From: Anammoximicrobium sp032229885
GTDB lineage: Bacteria; Planctomycetota; Planctomycetia; Pirellulales; Pirellulaceae
NCBI GenBank assembly: GCA_032229885.1
Contig: JAVYAJ010000289.1
Span: 1-33,059, forward strand
Direction: 5' to 3'
DNA: 33,059 nt
The position numbers and the translations under genes are program-made. Below are positions 7,748-17,000 of the stretch, piece by piece. Every line of letters begins with the position of its first letter. Positions within the stretch are counted from its first letter, which is position 1. Under the pieces are notes generated by a model, which worked only from the letters and a program-made list of their open reading frames with translations, was not told the DNA's origin and did no database searches.

Positions 7748-10700
7748 GTGGCACGAATTCAACGCCTGATCAAGCGACTGAGGATGTCCGCGACCTTGCG
7801 GTATGGTTCGTTCGGCACGTTGTTGCTGGTCGTGCTGGCGCTCTGGGGCTGGATCAGCAGCGGCGCAGAGGGCGGGTCCTATCAAGCGTTCACGCTGCGG
7901 CACAAAAACGCGGCTGAGGTCGAGCCGCTGTTGACGCCCTTGCTGCGCAGCGTCTCGCCGCCGCCTCATCTCATCGCCGATCCGCAGAACAACCAGATCC
8001 TGCTCCGCGGATCCGACCAGGCCCAGCAGATTGTGCGCCAGTTCCTGGCCTCGGTCGATCGCCCTGCGACACCGGCCGTGGATGCGGCTCGTTCATCGAG
8101 TCACGGCTCGGCTGCGGTTGTCCAGGGCTATCCGGTCCCGCGCGAGCGACTGACGGAATTGGCTCACCGAATCGAAGCCCGACTCCGCGAGCATCCCGAA
8201 GCGCGGTTCACAACCGATGCCGCTACGTCGCAGATCATCGTCCTGGCCACGCCCGAGCTTCAAGCCATGATCGCGGCTGAACTGGGACCGAGGGCGGAGA
8301 AACCGAGTCCATCGGGGCCGCGTGCCGAGCTGTCGCCGGCCAACGCCTCGATCGCCGGATCGGCAGCGACGGCACAGCCGCCGGCGGCCCGCGAGGTCCA
8401 ATTGGCACGCGCGCCGCTAGCTCAAGTCGAGGCGCGGATCACGCAGATGCTCGGCGGCCGTTTGCAGCCGCATCTGCCGGCGCAGGCCGGAGGGCCGGAC
8501 TATACGTTGGCCAAAGGGCCGCGGCGCGTCGAACTGGTCTTCGAGCGGTCGCGAAACACAGTCCAACTGGTCGGCGATCCGTTGCTGGTCGCCCAACTGG
8601 CCCAACTGCTGTCGGCGCTGGATCTCGCGACGGGCGATGCGGCGGCGAACCAGCAGGCGACGCGAGTGATCCCGCTGCAACGCGCGGATCCGGTCCAGGT
8701 TCATCATGCCGTCGATGTTCTTCGCCAGGGGCTCGATGCGGCGCCCGCGACCCAGACGTTGCCGCCGGGCGACGCCCGTTGGCAGGGGCCGTCGCAGGGC
8801 TTGATCCAACTGGTTCAGCATACCGAGGCCGTCGGCGGCGACCCGGGCGCGCAGCCGGACGGCGGCGCCGCCGCGCCCGACGCCATGGGCGCGGCGCCGC
8901 AGACACTGGCGGATCAGGACGGCGAACGGCAGCGGCAGGAACAGCGGCTGCGCCAGTTGGGCGGCAATGTCGACATCCAGATGCTGCCCGACTTGGACGT
9001 GATCATTTTACGCGGACGCGATCCGGACGTGGACGAGGTCGCGCGGATCATCGCCGAGATCGAACGGCTCAGCGCGGAGACCGTCCCGCAGCTCGAAGTG
9101 TACCGCCTGCGCCACGTGCATTGCCTGAGTCTGGTGCAGATCATCGACCTGGTGGCCCAGGATTTCATCGGTGGGCGTCAAGGCAAGATCCGCATTACGC
9201 CGCTGGTCAAACCGAACGCCGTGCTGCTGCTCGGCTGGGGCGAAGCGGTCGCCGCCATGCGCGAGCTGGTCGCCAAGCTCGACCAACCCGTATCGCCTCA
9301 GTCTCAGATCCGCGTCTATCCATTGCGGCACGCGCCGGCGTCGAGCGTCCAGCAGACGATCGGACAGACCTTTCCCACACCGCAAGGCATGGCAGCGCGG
9401 GTTCAGACCACGGTCGACGCCCGCACCAACGCCGTCATCGTGCGCGCAGCGCCGGCCGATTTGGCCGAGGTCGATCTGCTGATCCGCCGCCTGGATCGCG
9501 ACGCGAGCGCGGCCGTCAACCAGGCGCGGATCTTCAAGCTGCAGAACACGCTCGCGGCCGACTTGGCGAGCACGTTGCAAAACGCGATTCTCGCGGCGGC
9601 CGGCGGCGTCGGCGACCAGCGTTCCGCGGTGCTCGAGCTGTTGACGGCCGACGCGGCGGGTCAGCGTTTGATCAAATCCGGTTTGCTGCGAGACGTGATC
9701 ATCACGGCCAATCCCCAGACCAATTCGCTGATCGTAACCGCGCCGGTCGACAGCATGGACCTGATCGCCGCCTTGATCGAGCAACTGGACAAGCCCACCG
9801 GCGTGGCGCAGATCAAGGTCTTCAAGATCGTCCGCGGCGACGCCAACAGCCTGATCGAAATGCTGCGGATCCTGCTGCCAGCCGAGGCCACGGTGGCCGG
9901 TCCCCAGTTGGCGGGCGCCGAGGGCGCATCGACGCTCGTGCCCGTCCGCTTTTCGGTCGACGTCCGGACCAACAGCATCATCGCCACCGGGTCGCGGGAA
10001 GACCTGGCGATCATCGAGGCGCTGCTGTTGCGACTGGACCAGGAGAATGTCGAGCAGCGGATGAACAATGTGTACCGGCTGAAGAACGCCCCGGCCGTCG
10101 ATGTCGCCATGGCGATCAACGAGTTCATCCGCAGCGAGCGGGTCGTCCAGCAAGCGGTTCCCGGCGTGGTCAACCCGTTTCAGCAGATCGAGAGCGAAAT
10201 CGTTGTCGTGCCCGAGCCGGTCAGCAACTCGCTGATCATCAGCGCCACGTCGCGGTTCTATGACGAGATTCAGAAGCTCGTCGAGAAGCTCGACGCCCAG
10301 CCGGCGCAAGTGATGATCCAGGTGCTGATCGCCGAAGTGCAGTTGGACAATGCCGACGAGTTGGGCGTCGAGCTTGGCCTGCAGGATTCGGTGCTGTTCG
10401 ATCGCAGCGTCCTAGGAGCTCTCACGACGTTGACCCAAACCCAGGTCGTGTCGACGCCGTCGGGCATCGTGACCGTGACGCAACCGGTCATCATGTCGGC
10501 CGAGAACACGCCGGGTTTCGACTTCAACAATCAGCCGTTCGGCAACTCGGGCACGCCCGGGGTGTTGGCCAACTCGGGCCGTGTCGGCGGCCAGGGCTTG
10601 TCCAGCTTCAATCTCGGTCGCGTCAGCTCGGATCTGGATTACGGCGGCTTGGTGCTGGGCGCGTCGAGCGACAGCGTCAGTGTCCTGATCCGCGCCCTGC

Positions 10701-11491
10701 AGCAGCGGAAACGGATCGAGGTTCTGGGACGTCCGCAGATCATGACCCTGGACAACCAATCGGCGTTCATCCAGGTGGGCGAGCGCGTGCCGCGGGTCAT
10801 CGGGTCGCGGTTCGACGCGGTGGCGCAGACCAATCAGATCGATCTGGAAAACACGGGCCTGATCCTGGGCGTCACGCCGCGGATCAGCCCCGAGGGCATG
10901 GTCGTGATGGAGATCGACGCCGAGAAATCGAAGGTCAACCCAGTCGCCGAGGGCATCCCCGTCTCTGTCGTGGGAGGCCAGACCATCCGTTCGCCCACGA
11001 TTTCGGTCACGACGGCTCAGACGACCGTCAGCGCCACCGACGGCGAAACGATCGTCCTGGGCGGATTGATCAGCAAGGAGAGCAGCACGATCAATCGGCG
11101 CGTCCCGTACCTATCGGACATCCCCATTCTGGGGCTGCTGTTCCGCTTCGACAGCGCACGAAATGTCCGTTCCGAGCTGTTGATCTTTCTGACCCCGCAC
11201 GTGGTTCGCACCAGCGAGGAAATGGAGCGGATCAAGCGAACCGAAGCCGCGCGGATGCACTGGACACTGGCCGATGTCCATGCGATTCACGGCCCGACGG
11301 GCTTGTACGAAGATCCTGGCAACGGCTGTGCGGTCGAGGAAGGCGAAGTGATCTTTCCGCTGACCAATCCCGAGGGCTTGCGTCCCGGCGAGTTCACGCC
11401 GCGCCCCGTGCCGATGGACCAACTGAACCTCTCGCCGCGAATCGAGACCGTGCCGCTGCCAACCGGCGGCGGCGAGTCGACGCAGCCCTGA
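7748..11491 (+). CDS. Large GspD/PilQ-type secretin
   Basis: The 1247-residue product has a hydrophobic segment near residues 20-37 acting as signal or anchor. About nine secretin-N-like modules follow; clear starts include AFTLRH, LEVYRLRH, IRVYPLRH, ARIFKLQN, IKVFKIVRGD and NNVYRLKN, each ending in a TN-x-I/L-I-V strand and a helix. The C-terminal secretin barrel is at about 975-1160: VLGRPQIMTLDNQ, the VGERVPRV region, TGLILGVTPRIS, and VLGGLI through VPYLSDIPILGLLF to LLIFLTPHVV. Ordinary GspD has N0 plus three N domains in 600-700 residues, so this is about twice normal. It should form the outer-membrane pore of a type II secretion or type IV pilus-like machine. GTG at 7748 is preferred because GCGGGA ends 7 nt before it; TTG at 7697 is the alternative. 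Confidence 0.9.
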   Translation: MARIQRLIKRLRMSATLRYGSFGTLLLVVLALWGWISSGAEGGSYQAFTLRHKNAAEVEPLLTPLLRSVSPPPHLIADPQNNQILLRGSDQAQQIVRQFLASVDRPATPAVDAARSSSHGSAAVVQGYPVPRERLTELAHRIEARLREHPEARFTTDAATSQIIVLATPELQAMIAAELGPRAEKPSPSGPRAELSPANASIAGSAATAQPPAAREVQLARAPLAQVEARITQMLGGRLQPHLPAQAGGPDYTLAKGPRRVELVFERSRNTVQLVGDPLLVAQLAQLLSALDLATGDAAANQQATRVIPLQRADPVQVHHAVDVLRQGLDAAPATQTLPPGDARWQGPSQGLIQLVQHTEAVGGDPGAQPDGGAAAPDAMGAAPQTLADQDGERQRQEQRLRQLGGNVDIQMLPDLDVIILRGRDPDVDEVARIIAEIERLSAETVPQLEVYRLRHVHCLSLVQIIDLVAQDFIGGRQGKIRITPLVKPNAVLLLGWGEAVAAMRELVAKLDQPVSPQSQIRVYPLRHAPASSVQQTIGQTFPTPQGMAARVQTTVDARTNAVIVRAAPADLAEVDLLIRRLDRDASAAVNQARIFKLQNTLAADLASTLQNAILAAAGGVGDQRSAVLELLTADAAGQRLIKSGLLRDVIITANPQTNSLIVTAPVDSMDLIAALIEQLDKPTGVAQIKVFKIVRGDANSLIEMLRILLPAEATVAGPQLAGAEGASTLVPVRFSVDVRTNSIIATGSREDLAIIEALLLRLDQENVEQRMNNVYRLKNAPAVDVAMAINEFIRSERVVQQAVPGVVNPFQQIESEIVVVPEPVSNSLIISATSRFYDEIQKLVEKLDAQPAQVMIQVLIAEVQLDNADELGVELGLQDSVLFDRSVLGALTTLTQTQVVSTPSGIVTVTQPVIMSAENTPGFDFNNQPFGNSGTPGVLANSGRVGGQGLSSFNLGRVSSDLDYGGLVLGASSDSVSVLIRALQQRKRIEVLGRPQIMTLDNQSAFIQVGERVPRVIGSRFDAVAQTNQIDLENTGLILGVTPRISPEGMVVMEIDAEKSKVNPVAEGIPVSVVGGQTIRSPTISVTTAQTTVSATDGETIVLGGLISKESSTINRRVPYLSDIPILGLLFRFDSARNVRSELLIFLTPHVVRTSEEMERIKRTEAARMHWTLADVHAIHGPTGLYEDPGNGCAVEEGEVIFPLTNPEGLRPGEFTPRPVPMDQLNLSPRIETVPLPTGGGESTQP

Positions 11492-11550
11492 GCCGATCTC
11501 GCCTCGCGGCAGGATCAGCCGCAGAGCGCCTGTGTTACGAGAGCCACCCG

Positions 11551-12822
11551 ATGACAACCAAGCGAACTCAGACCGACCGCCGACCGCCGTCTCGAGTCCA
11601 AGCGGACACCCGATCGACCCCCACGCCTTCGATGCCTGGAACGCGGACACTGCGGGGCAACTCGGCGCGCGGCGTTTCACGCGGCCTGGGCAGCCTTGTG
11701 TTGTGGTCGCTGGCGCTGCTGGCCGCCCCGGGCTGTGTTCAATGGAATCTCGGCGACTCGCTGACATGGCTGGAATCGGAGCCCAAACCCCAGACGCCCG
11801 ACACGGTGCTGGCAGTGTGGACAGACGCGACGCTGAGCCAGCCCGGCAAGTCGACGGTCCGCGGCTTTGGCGGGCGCGTGATGTTCTTCGCGGAAGGCAA
11901 CGACAAGAAATCCGTGCCCGTCGAGGGCATCGTCAGCGTGTACGCATTCGACGACGACCGCAGCGACCAGCAATCGCCGGCGCCGGAAAAGAAGTTCGTG
12001 TTCCCCGCCGAAAACTTGGGCCTGTACCAGAGCGAATCGAGCCTCGGCCCGTCCTATAGCCTGTGGCTGCCCTGGGACAACGCGGGAGGCGTTCAGCGGC
12101 GAATCAGCCTCCTGACCCGATTCGAGGACAAGACCGGAAAGCTCGTCCTATCGAAGACGGCGCGGGTCACGCTGCCCGGGACGCTGCCCGCTGCGCCCGC
12201 CGGCGCTGCGCTTCATGCCAACGTCAGCGCCAGCTCTCAGCCGCAGCCGATCACGGCGAACCTGGGCAGGCCGATGGACGTGCAGCAGGCGGGCTACTTT
12301 TCAGCGCCCTCGCCCGCGGCAGATGGGCAGATCGCCACCCCGCTCGCGGTAAGCCCGGGTCTGCCGGCGACACCGACCGCGCTCAGCGGCAGCCCCCTCG
12401 TGGGCGCTGGGCAATCATCCGCCACGGCCGCGATCGAAGTCGCGCCCGGACAAGCCCGGCGGTTGTTGTCCGGCTCCGACACGCAATCGGGCAACATCCG
12501 CGGCGGGTCGACGACGCCATGGGCGCCGCTGACAATCAGCCAACAGACCATCGGCGGCAACGCGCCGGCTAGTCCGGCGAACCCGGGTTCTGCAGCGGCA
12601 GCGGCGGCAGCGGCGTCGGTCCGGCCGGCTGAATCTGCAACTGATTCTCGACTCGCTCGATCCCCGGCTCGAGCTGCAACAGCAACTCGGCCAGCTTCTG
12701 CTCTCGTGCGGAGGCAACCGCACCACGCAGAATGGCTGCACGGCCTGCCACCAACACCTCGATCTGGTTGGGGGACGACAGCGGAAGAGTCGTCAGCACG
12801 CGACGTGTCACCAGGGCGCTGA
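11551..12822 (+). CDS. Lipoprotein-like protein next to the secretin
   Basis: The 423-residue product has a long basic N-terminus, a hydrophobic segment (about residues 46-62) and a Cys in a LLAAPGC context, a plausible but not ideal lipobox. Residues 75-210 look like one folded domain (VRGFGGRVMFF, VEGIVSVYAFDDD, SYSLWLPWDNAGG, ISLLTRFED). I know similar unnamed planctomycete proteins but no function. The rest is Pro/Ala/Ser-rich. It starts 59 nt after the secretin, so it may be an accessory or pilotin-like partner (inference). The last 84 residues are antisense to the convergent BON gene and look like noise, so the useful protein may end near residue 340. ATG at 11632 is an alternative start closer to the signal. 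Confidence 0.7.
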   Translation: MTTKRTQTDRRPPSRVQADTRSTPTPSMPGTRTLRGNSARGVSRGLGSLVLWSLALLAAPGCVQWNLGDSLTWLESEPKPQTPDTVLAVWTDATLSQPGKSTVRGFGGRVMFFAEGNDKKSVPVEGIVSVYAFDDDRSDQQSPAPEKKFVFPAENLGLYQSESSLGPSYSLWLPWDNAGGVQRRISLLTRFEDKTGKLVLSKTARVTLPGTLPAAPAGAALHANVSASSQPQPITANLGRPMDVQQAGYFSAPSPAADGQIATPLAVSPGLPATPTALSGSPLVGAGQSSATAAIEVAPGQARRLLSGSDTQSGNIRGGSTTPWAPLTISQQTIGGNAPASPANPGSAAAAAAAASVRPAESATDSRLARSPARAATATRPASALVRRQPHHAEWLHGLPPTPRSGWGTTAEESSARDVSPGR

Positions 12823-13465
12823 ACGCGAGGTCTACGACGTGGCCCGTCGCGGCCTGTCCACCTGCGGTTCGACCGTCTTCGATTCGATCTTCCGCGATTC
12901 GACCCGCGGTGGCCGGACCGTTTGTCGTCCCCGGCAACGAGTCGAATCCGATCTTCAAGCGGGGCGCATACATCCGCACACGGGCAGGCATCCGTGGTTG
13001 GACGGCGCGGTTCGCATCCGGTCCGGTTTCGACCCGCAGCTCGTCGACCGCCGACTGGATGTCTTCGGCGGCGATGCCTGACTCTTGGCGACCGACAAAC
13101 TGCTGGCTCTCGCGCCGCGCCGCCCCGACAAAATCTTCCGCATCGCGGTTGCCGCGAATGAAGCGGGCATTTTCGTTGATCACGCCAGCGCCATCTCCAA
13201 CTCCTGCGTTGCCGCCCACCGCGCCCGGCGCGCGGTTGGCGGCGGTGGCGCTGGTGCCGCTGTTTCGTGTTGCAGCGGTTCGCGAGGTTGCGTTTCGCGA
13301 TCCGCCGTTTTGCGATCTACTGTTTTGCGACGTGGCGTTTTGCGACGTGGCGTTTCGCTGGCTCAGCGGCTGGCCAACGCTGCGTTGACCGAATAGCTGG
13401 GCCGAGGCGTCGGCGGCGGTGAAGATGCACCAAGCGAGGCTCAATATGGCAAGACAACGCGTCAC
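12569..13465 (-). CDS. Secreted BON-domain protein
   Basis: The 298-residue product begins with a textbook signal peptide (MTRCLAILSLAW through ASAQ, about residues 1-24). Low-complexity Asn/Ser/Thr repeats (about 35-65) follow, then a central region, then a C-terminal BON-like domain (about 225-290: IEVLVAGRAAILRGAV, ASAREQKLAELLLQLEPGIE, RVENQLQI). BON domains bind phospholipid or associate with envelope machinery, including some secretins. The GTG start at 13465 is preferred because the signal peptide begins there and GAGGA lies just upstream. The frame is open to another GTG at 13663, but that adds 66 residues ahead of the signal. It converges on, and overlaps, the lipoprotein gene by 254 bp, with no terminator between them. 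Confidence 0.72.
   Translation of the reverse strand: MTRCLAILSLAWCIFTAADASAQLFGQRSVGQPLSQRNATSQNATSQNSRSQNGGSRNATSRTAATRNSGTSATAANRAPGAVGGNAGVGDGAGVINENARFIRGNRDAEDFVGAARRESQQFVGRQESGIAAEDIQSAVDELRVETGPDANRAVQPRMPARVRMYAPRLKIGFDSLPGTTNGPATAGRIAEDRIEDGRTAGGQAATGHVVDLAFSALVTRRVLTTLPLSSPNQIEVLVAGRAAILRGAVASAREQKLAELLLQLEPGIERVENQLQIQPAGPTPLPPLPLQNPGSPD
13277..13366 (-). repeat. 15-bp tandem repeat encoding a pentapeptide repeat
   Basis: About five to six 15-bp units read on the + strand as GTTTTGCGACGTGGC (two exact copies, 13322-13351) with diverged units on both sides. Within the BON gene they encode NATSQ, NSRSQ and NGGSR pentapeptides just after the signal peptide, probably a flexible spacer. 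Confidence 0.75.
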
Positions 13466-13682
13466 CGGCAGGATCCTCGAGGCAGTCGCCCCATCTTCGC
13501 GGGCACAGCGGGGCGGGCTCAGCGGGATTTGTTTTCCGCTGGAATCGGCTCGACAACGGAAAATACGGTTCGTTGCGGCAGCAGCCACCCGGGTCGGCGG
13601 CATGGGGATTACCAAGCGGCACAACCCCGGCTGCTCACGGAACGATTCGAGGCACAAAAACACAACTAATCGTTTCCCTATA

Positions 13683-13712
13683 AGTATACTCGAATCATTG
13701 GGGTACGAGCAA
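13683..13712 (-). promoter_or_regulatory. Possible promoter for the BON-domain gene
   Basis: On the minus strand TTGCTC (13712-13707) and TATACT (13688-13683) are 18 nt apart. The -10 matches five of six positions and sits in a locally AT-rich stretch (about 13660-13790), which is unusual in this window. It implies a leader of about 210 nt before the GTG at 13465. Confidence 0.4.
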
Positions 13713-13729
13713 GTTTCGCGTAATTTGAG

Positions 13730-13758
13730 TTTACGCTGCCTGAGAGTCCGGGTATGCT
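13730..13758 (+). promoter_or_regulatory. Possible promoter for the giant N-domain gene
   Basis: TTTACG (13730-13735) and TATGCT (13753-13758) are separated by 17 nt, and each matches four of six consensus positions. It lies in the same AT-rich patch, back to back with the minus-strand promoter, and gives a leader of about 270 nt. Confidence 0.35.
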
Positions 13759-14033
13759 AGGTAAAGAGCAACGATTTTACATCCTACCGGAAACTCCAGG
13801 CCAGGCTCGCGGCTGGTGTCGCTGGACCAGCACGGGACGACGTTGTGTCCTCGCCCCGCCCACCCGACAGGCTGGTGAGTAGCGCGCGAGGCGACATTCG
13901 GCCACGTGCGCCGAGCGACTCTTGATGTTTCGCGCCCACACGGCGCGTCTGCCGACGGGCTCGGTGTTTCCACACCCGGCCGCGACGGCCTTGTATGACG
14001 ACACTGACGGCACTTCTTCGGAGGGGCATCCTC

Positions 14034-17000
14034 ATGGCACGTGTAAACCTGTCTGCAATCACGGGCCGACACTGCGTGTTTGCTGGGTTGCTGTTGATCG
14101 CCGCTGCCATAACGCAAGTCGGCTCGACCGCCGAGCCCACCGCCCCAGCGCCCGCGCCCGAGGCCGCAAAGCCTGAACCCGCGACGCCGACCGCCGAGCC
14201 GCCCAAGCCGGCCGCCGAACCGCCCGCGCCAGCGCCCGAGGCTGCAAAGCCTGAACCGGCGACACCGGCCGCCGAATCGCCCAAGCCGGCCGCCGAGCCG
14301 CCAGCGCCAGCGCCCGAAGCCGCAAAGCCTGAACCGGCGACACCGGCCGCCGAATCGCCCAAGCCGGCCGCCGAACCGCCAGCGCCAGCGCCCGAGGCCG
14401 CAAAGCCTGAACCGGCGACGCCGGCCGCCGAATCGCCCAAGCCGGCCGCCGAGCCGCCCGCGCCAGCGCCCGAGGCCGCAAAGCCTGAACCAGCGGCGCC
14501 GGCCGCCGACGCATCGAAATCGGCGCCCGGCGCAACGCCCGCCGAAAGGCGTCTGCGATTTACGTTTCGTTATCAGCGCTGGATGGACGTTCTGGAATGG
14601 TTTGCCGAGCAGGCCGATCTGTCGCTCGTGATCGACGCTCCGCCGCCGGGCAGCTTCAACTATTCCGACACGCGCGACTATTCGGTGACCGAGGCGCTCG
14701 ACCTGCTGAACAGCGTGCTGCTGACCAAGGGCTATACGCTGATTCGCCGCGACCGCATGTTGACCCTGATCGACCTGTCCGGAGATTTTCCCGAGGGCTT
14801 GATTCCGCGGGTCACGCCGACCGAGGCGGCCAGCCGCGGCAAACACGAACTGGTGACGGTCGAGTTCCCGCTGGGACGTCGCGATCTGGACGCGGTGACG
14901 GCCGCGGTCACGCCTCTGTTGGGCCCGTATCACAAACTGTTGCCCGTGGCGCCGACCAAACAGTTGTTCGTCACCGACCGGGCGGGCATTATGAACGACG
15001 TTCACAAGGTCATCGAATCCGTCGCCGAGCCGAAATTGCCCCCGCCGGCGGCCCCGGGCCCGCCGCGCGAGCTGAAGGTCTATCCGATCGACCGGGCGGA
15101 TCCGGTGGCCCTGATGTCCATTCTGGAAAAGCTGCTCAGCGGCGTGCAACTGGTTTTCGACGACAAGCTGAACCAGCTTAACGTCTACGGAACCGAGGCG
15201 CAGCATGTCACGATCCAGGCCGTCATCGACCAGCTCACATCGACTGCGACAGGCGAGCGCGAGCGGCGAGTCGACGTCTATTCGCTTCCCGGACTCGGCG
15301 ACGAGACGGCGGCGAAGGTCATCGAGACGCTGCAGGCCATCGCGCCCAAGGCGACGTTCACGTGGAACGAGAACGATTCCAACCTGATCGCCTGGGCGGC
15401 GCCCGCCGAGCACGAAGCGATCGGCGCCGCCTTGAGCAAACTGAGCGGCGGGGCCGCCGAGGGCTCGCAGAAATTGCCGCAAGTCGAAGTCTATCGGCTC
15501 GAGCAAGCCGAGCCGACGAAGCTGGTCGAGGTGCTGCAAAAACTGGTGCCCAACGCCACGTTGAGCTACGACGGACGCTCGCGAAGCCTAGTTGCCCTGG
15601 CCAAGCCGGCCGATCACCAGACGATTCGGGCCTCGCTCGAACAACTAAAAACCACCCCGACGCCCGAGCACGAGCCGGTTTTCGAGGCCTACGGAATCAA
15701 GATGACCGGTCCGTTGACGGCTGCCGATCCGCTGGTGACCCAACTGCAGAACGCCGCTCCCGAGGCGAAAATCAACGTCGACGCACCGAACCGTCGGCTG
15801 ATCGTGTATGCGACCCCCGGCCAACAGCAGGCGATCAAGGCCGCGCTCGAAAAATTGGGGCTGGAAAAGCCGACCGACGAGCCGCGCGTCGTCGAGGTAT
15901 ATGCGCTGACGACCGCGGACCCCACGGCGACGGTGAATCTGCTGCAACAACTGGCGCCGTCCGCCGAGTTCACGCCGGACGTCGCGCAACAACGCCTGAT
16001 GGCGCTCGCCGCGCCCGCCGATCACGAGCGAATCAAAGCGACGCTCGAAAAGCTGCGCACCGCGCCCGCCGATGCCCAGACCGCCCAGCTCCGGTTCCAT
16101 CCGTTCGAGAGCGAGCCGCCCAGCGAGGTGCTCGATCTGTTTACCAAGGTGGCTCCGCAGGCCAAAGTCACGGTCGACAAGGACAACCATCGGCTGGCCG
16201 TCGTTGGCACGGCGGCCGATCAAGCGGCGATCGAGGCCGCTTTCCAACAGTATCAGCAGGCGGCGCCAACCCAAGGCCGGCGGGTGTTGGCTACCTATCC
16301 GATCCAGGGATCCGATCCGACCAGCCTGCTCGAGCTGCTCAAGACGTTGTATCCCAACGTACAGATCGTGGCCGACGCGCCCACCAAACGACTGCTGGTC
16401 TGGGCGTCGCCCGAGGAACAGGCGTCGGTGGCGGCCTCGATCCAGAAGCTCGAAGCCGAGCCGGCGGCCGACCATTTGCCACGGTTCGAATCCTACCCGC
16501 TGCACGGCTTTACGACCTCGACGGAGACAGCCACGCTGGTCGCGACGCTGCAACCTTTGGCGCCCGGCGCGCGCTTTTCGATTGACAGCAAGGTCAAAAA
16601 TCTGATCGTGTGGGCGACCGACAAGGAACAGGCGATCGTTCGCCAGGCGCTCGAGCGGCTGGGCCAAGGCCCGGCGGCGGAAAATACGCTGCAGCTCGAG
16701 GTGCATCGCCTGCCCCGCACCGACGCCACAGGCGCGCTGGCCGTGCTGCAGAAGTTGGTTCCGGACGCCCAGTTGACGCTGGATGCCAAGACCGGGACGC
16801 TGGTCGCCCTGGCCGTGCCCGCCGACCAGTCGCTGATTCGCACGACGCTGCAACAGTTGCAGGCCACCGCGGGCGACGGCCAGTTGACCGTTCGTTTTCA
16901 TGCCCTGGTGCAACCGCCATCCGAAAGCCTGATGAATGCGCTGAAGGAGATGACGCCGGGGGCCCAATTGACCGCCGACACCGAGAACAAACGGTTGGTG

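Noticed and set aside
13466..13663. Longer BON protein starting at GTG 13663
   Set aside because: It would place 66 residues ahead of a classical signal peptide that begins at GTG 13465 with its own ribosome site.
14148..14505. CRISPR array
   Set aside because: The 78-bp units are contiguous, in frame and without unique spacers. The 15-bp repeats at 1346 and 13277 are also contiguous.
13731..15539. 602-codon minus frame with Gly/Arg-rich repeats
   Set aside because: The repeats are the antisense of the Pro/Ala 78-bp repeat of the giant gene; no ribosome site or domain.
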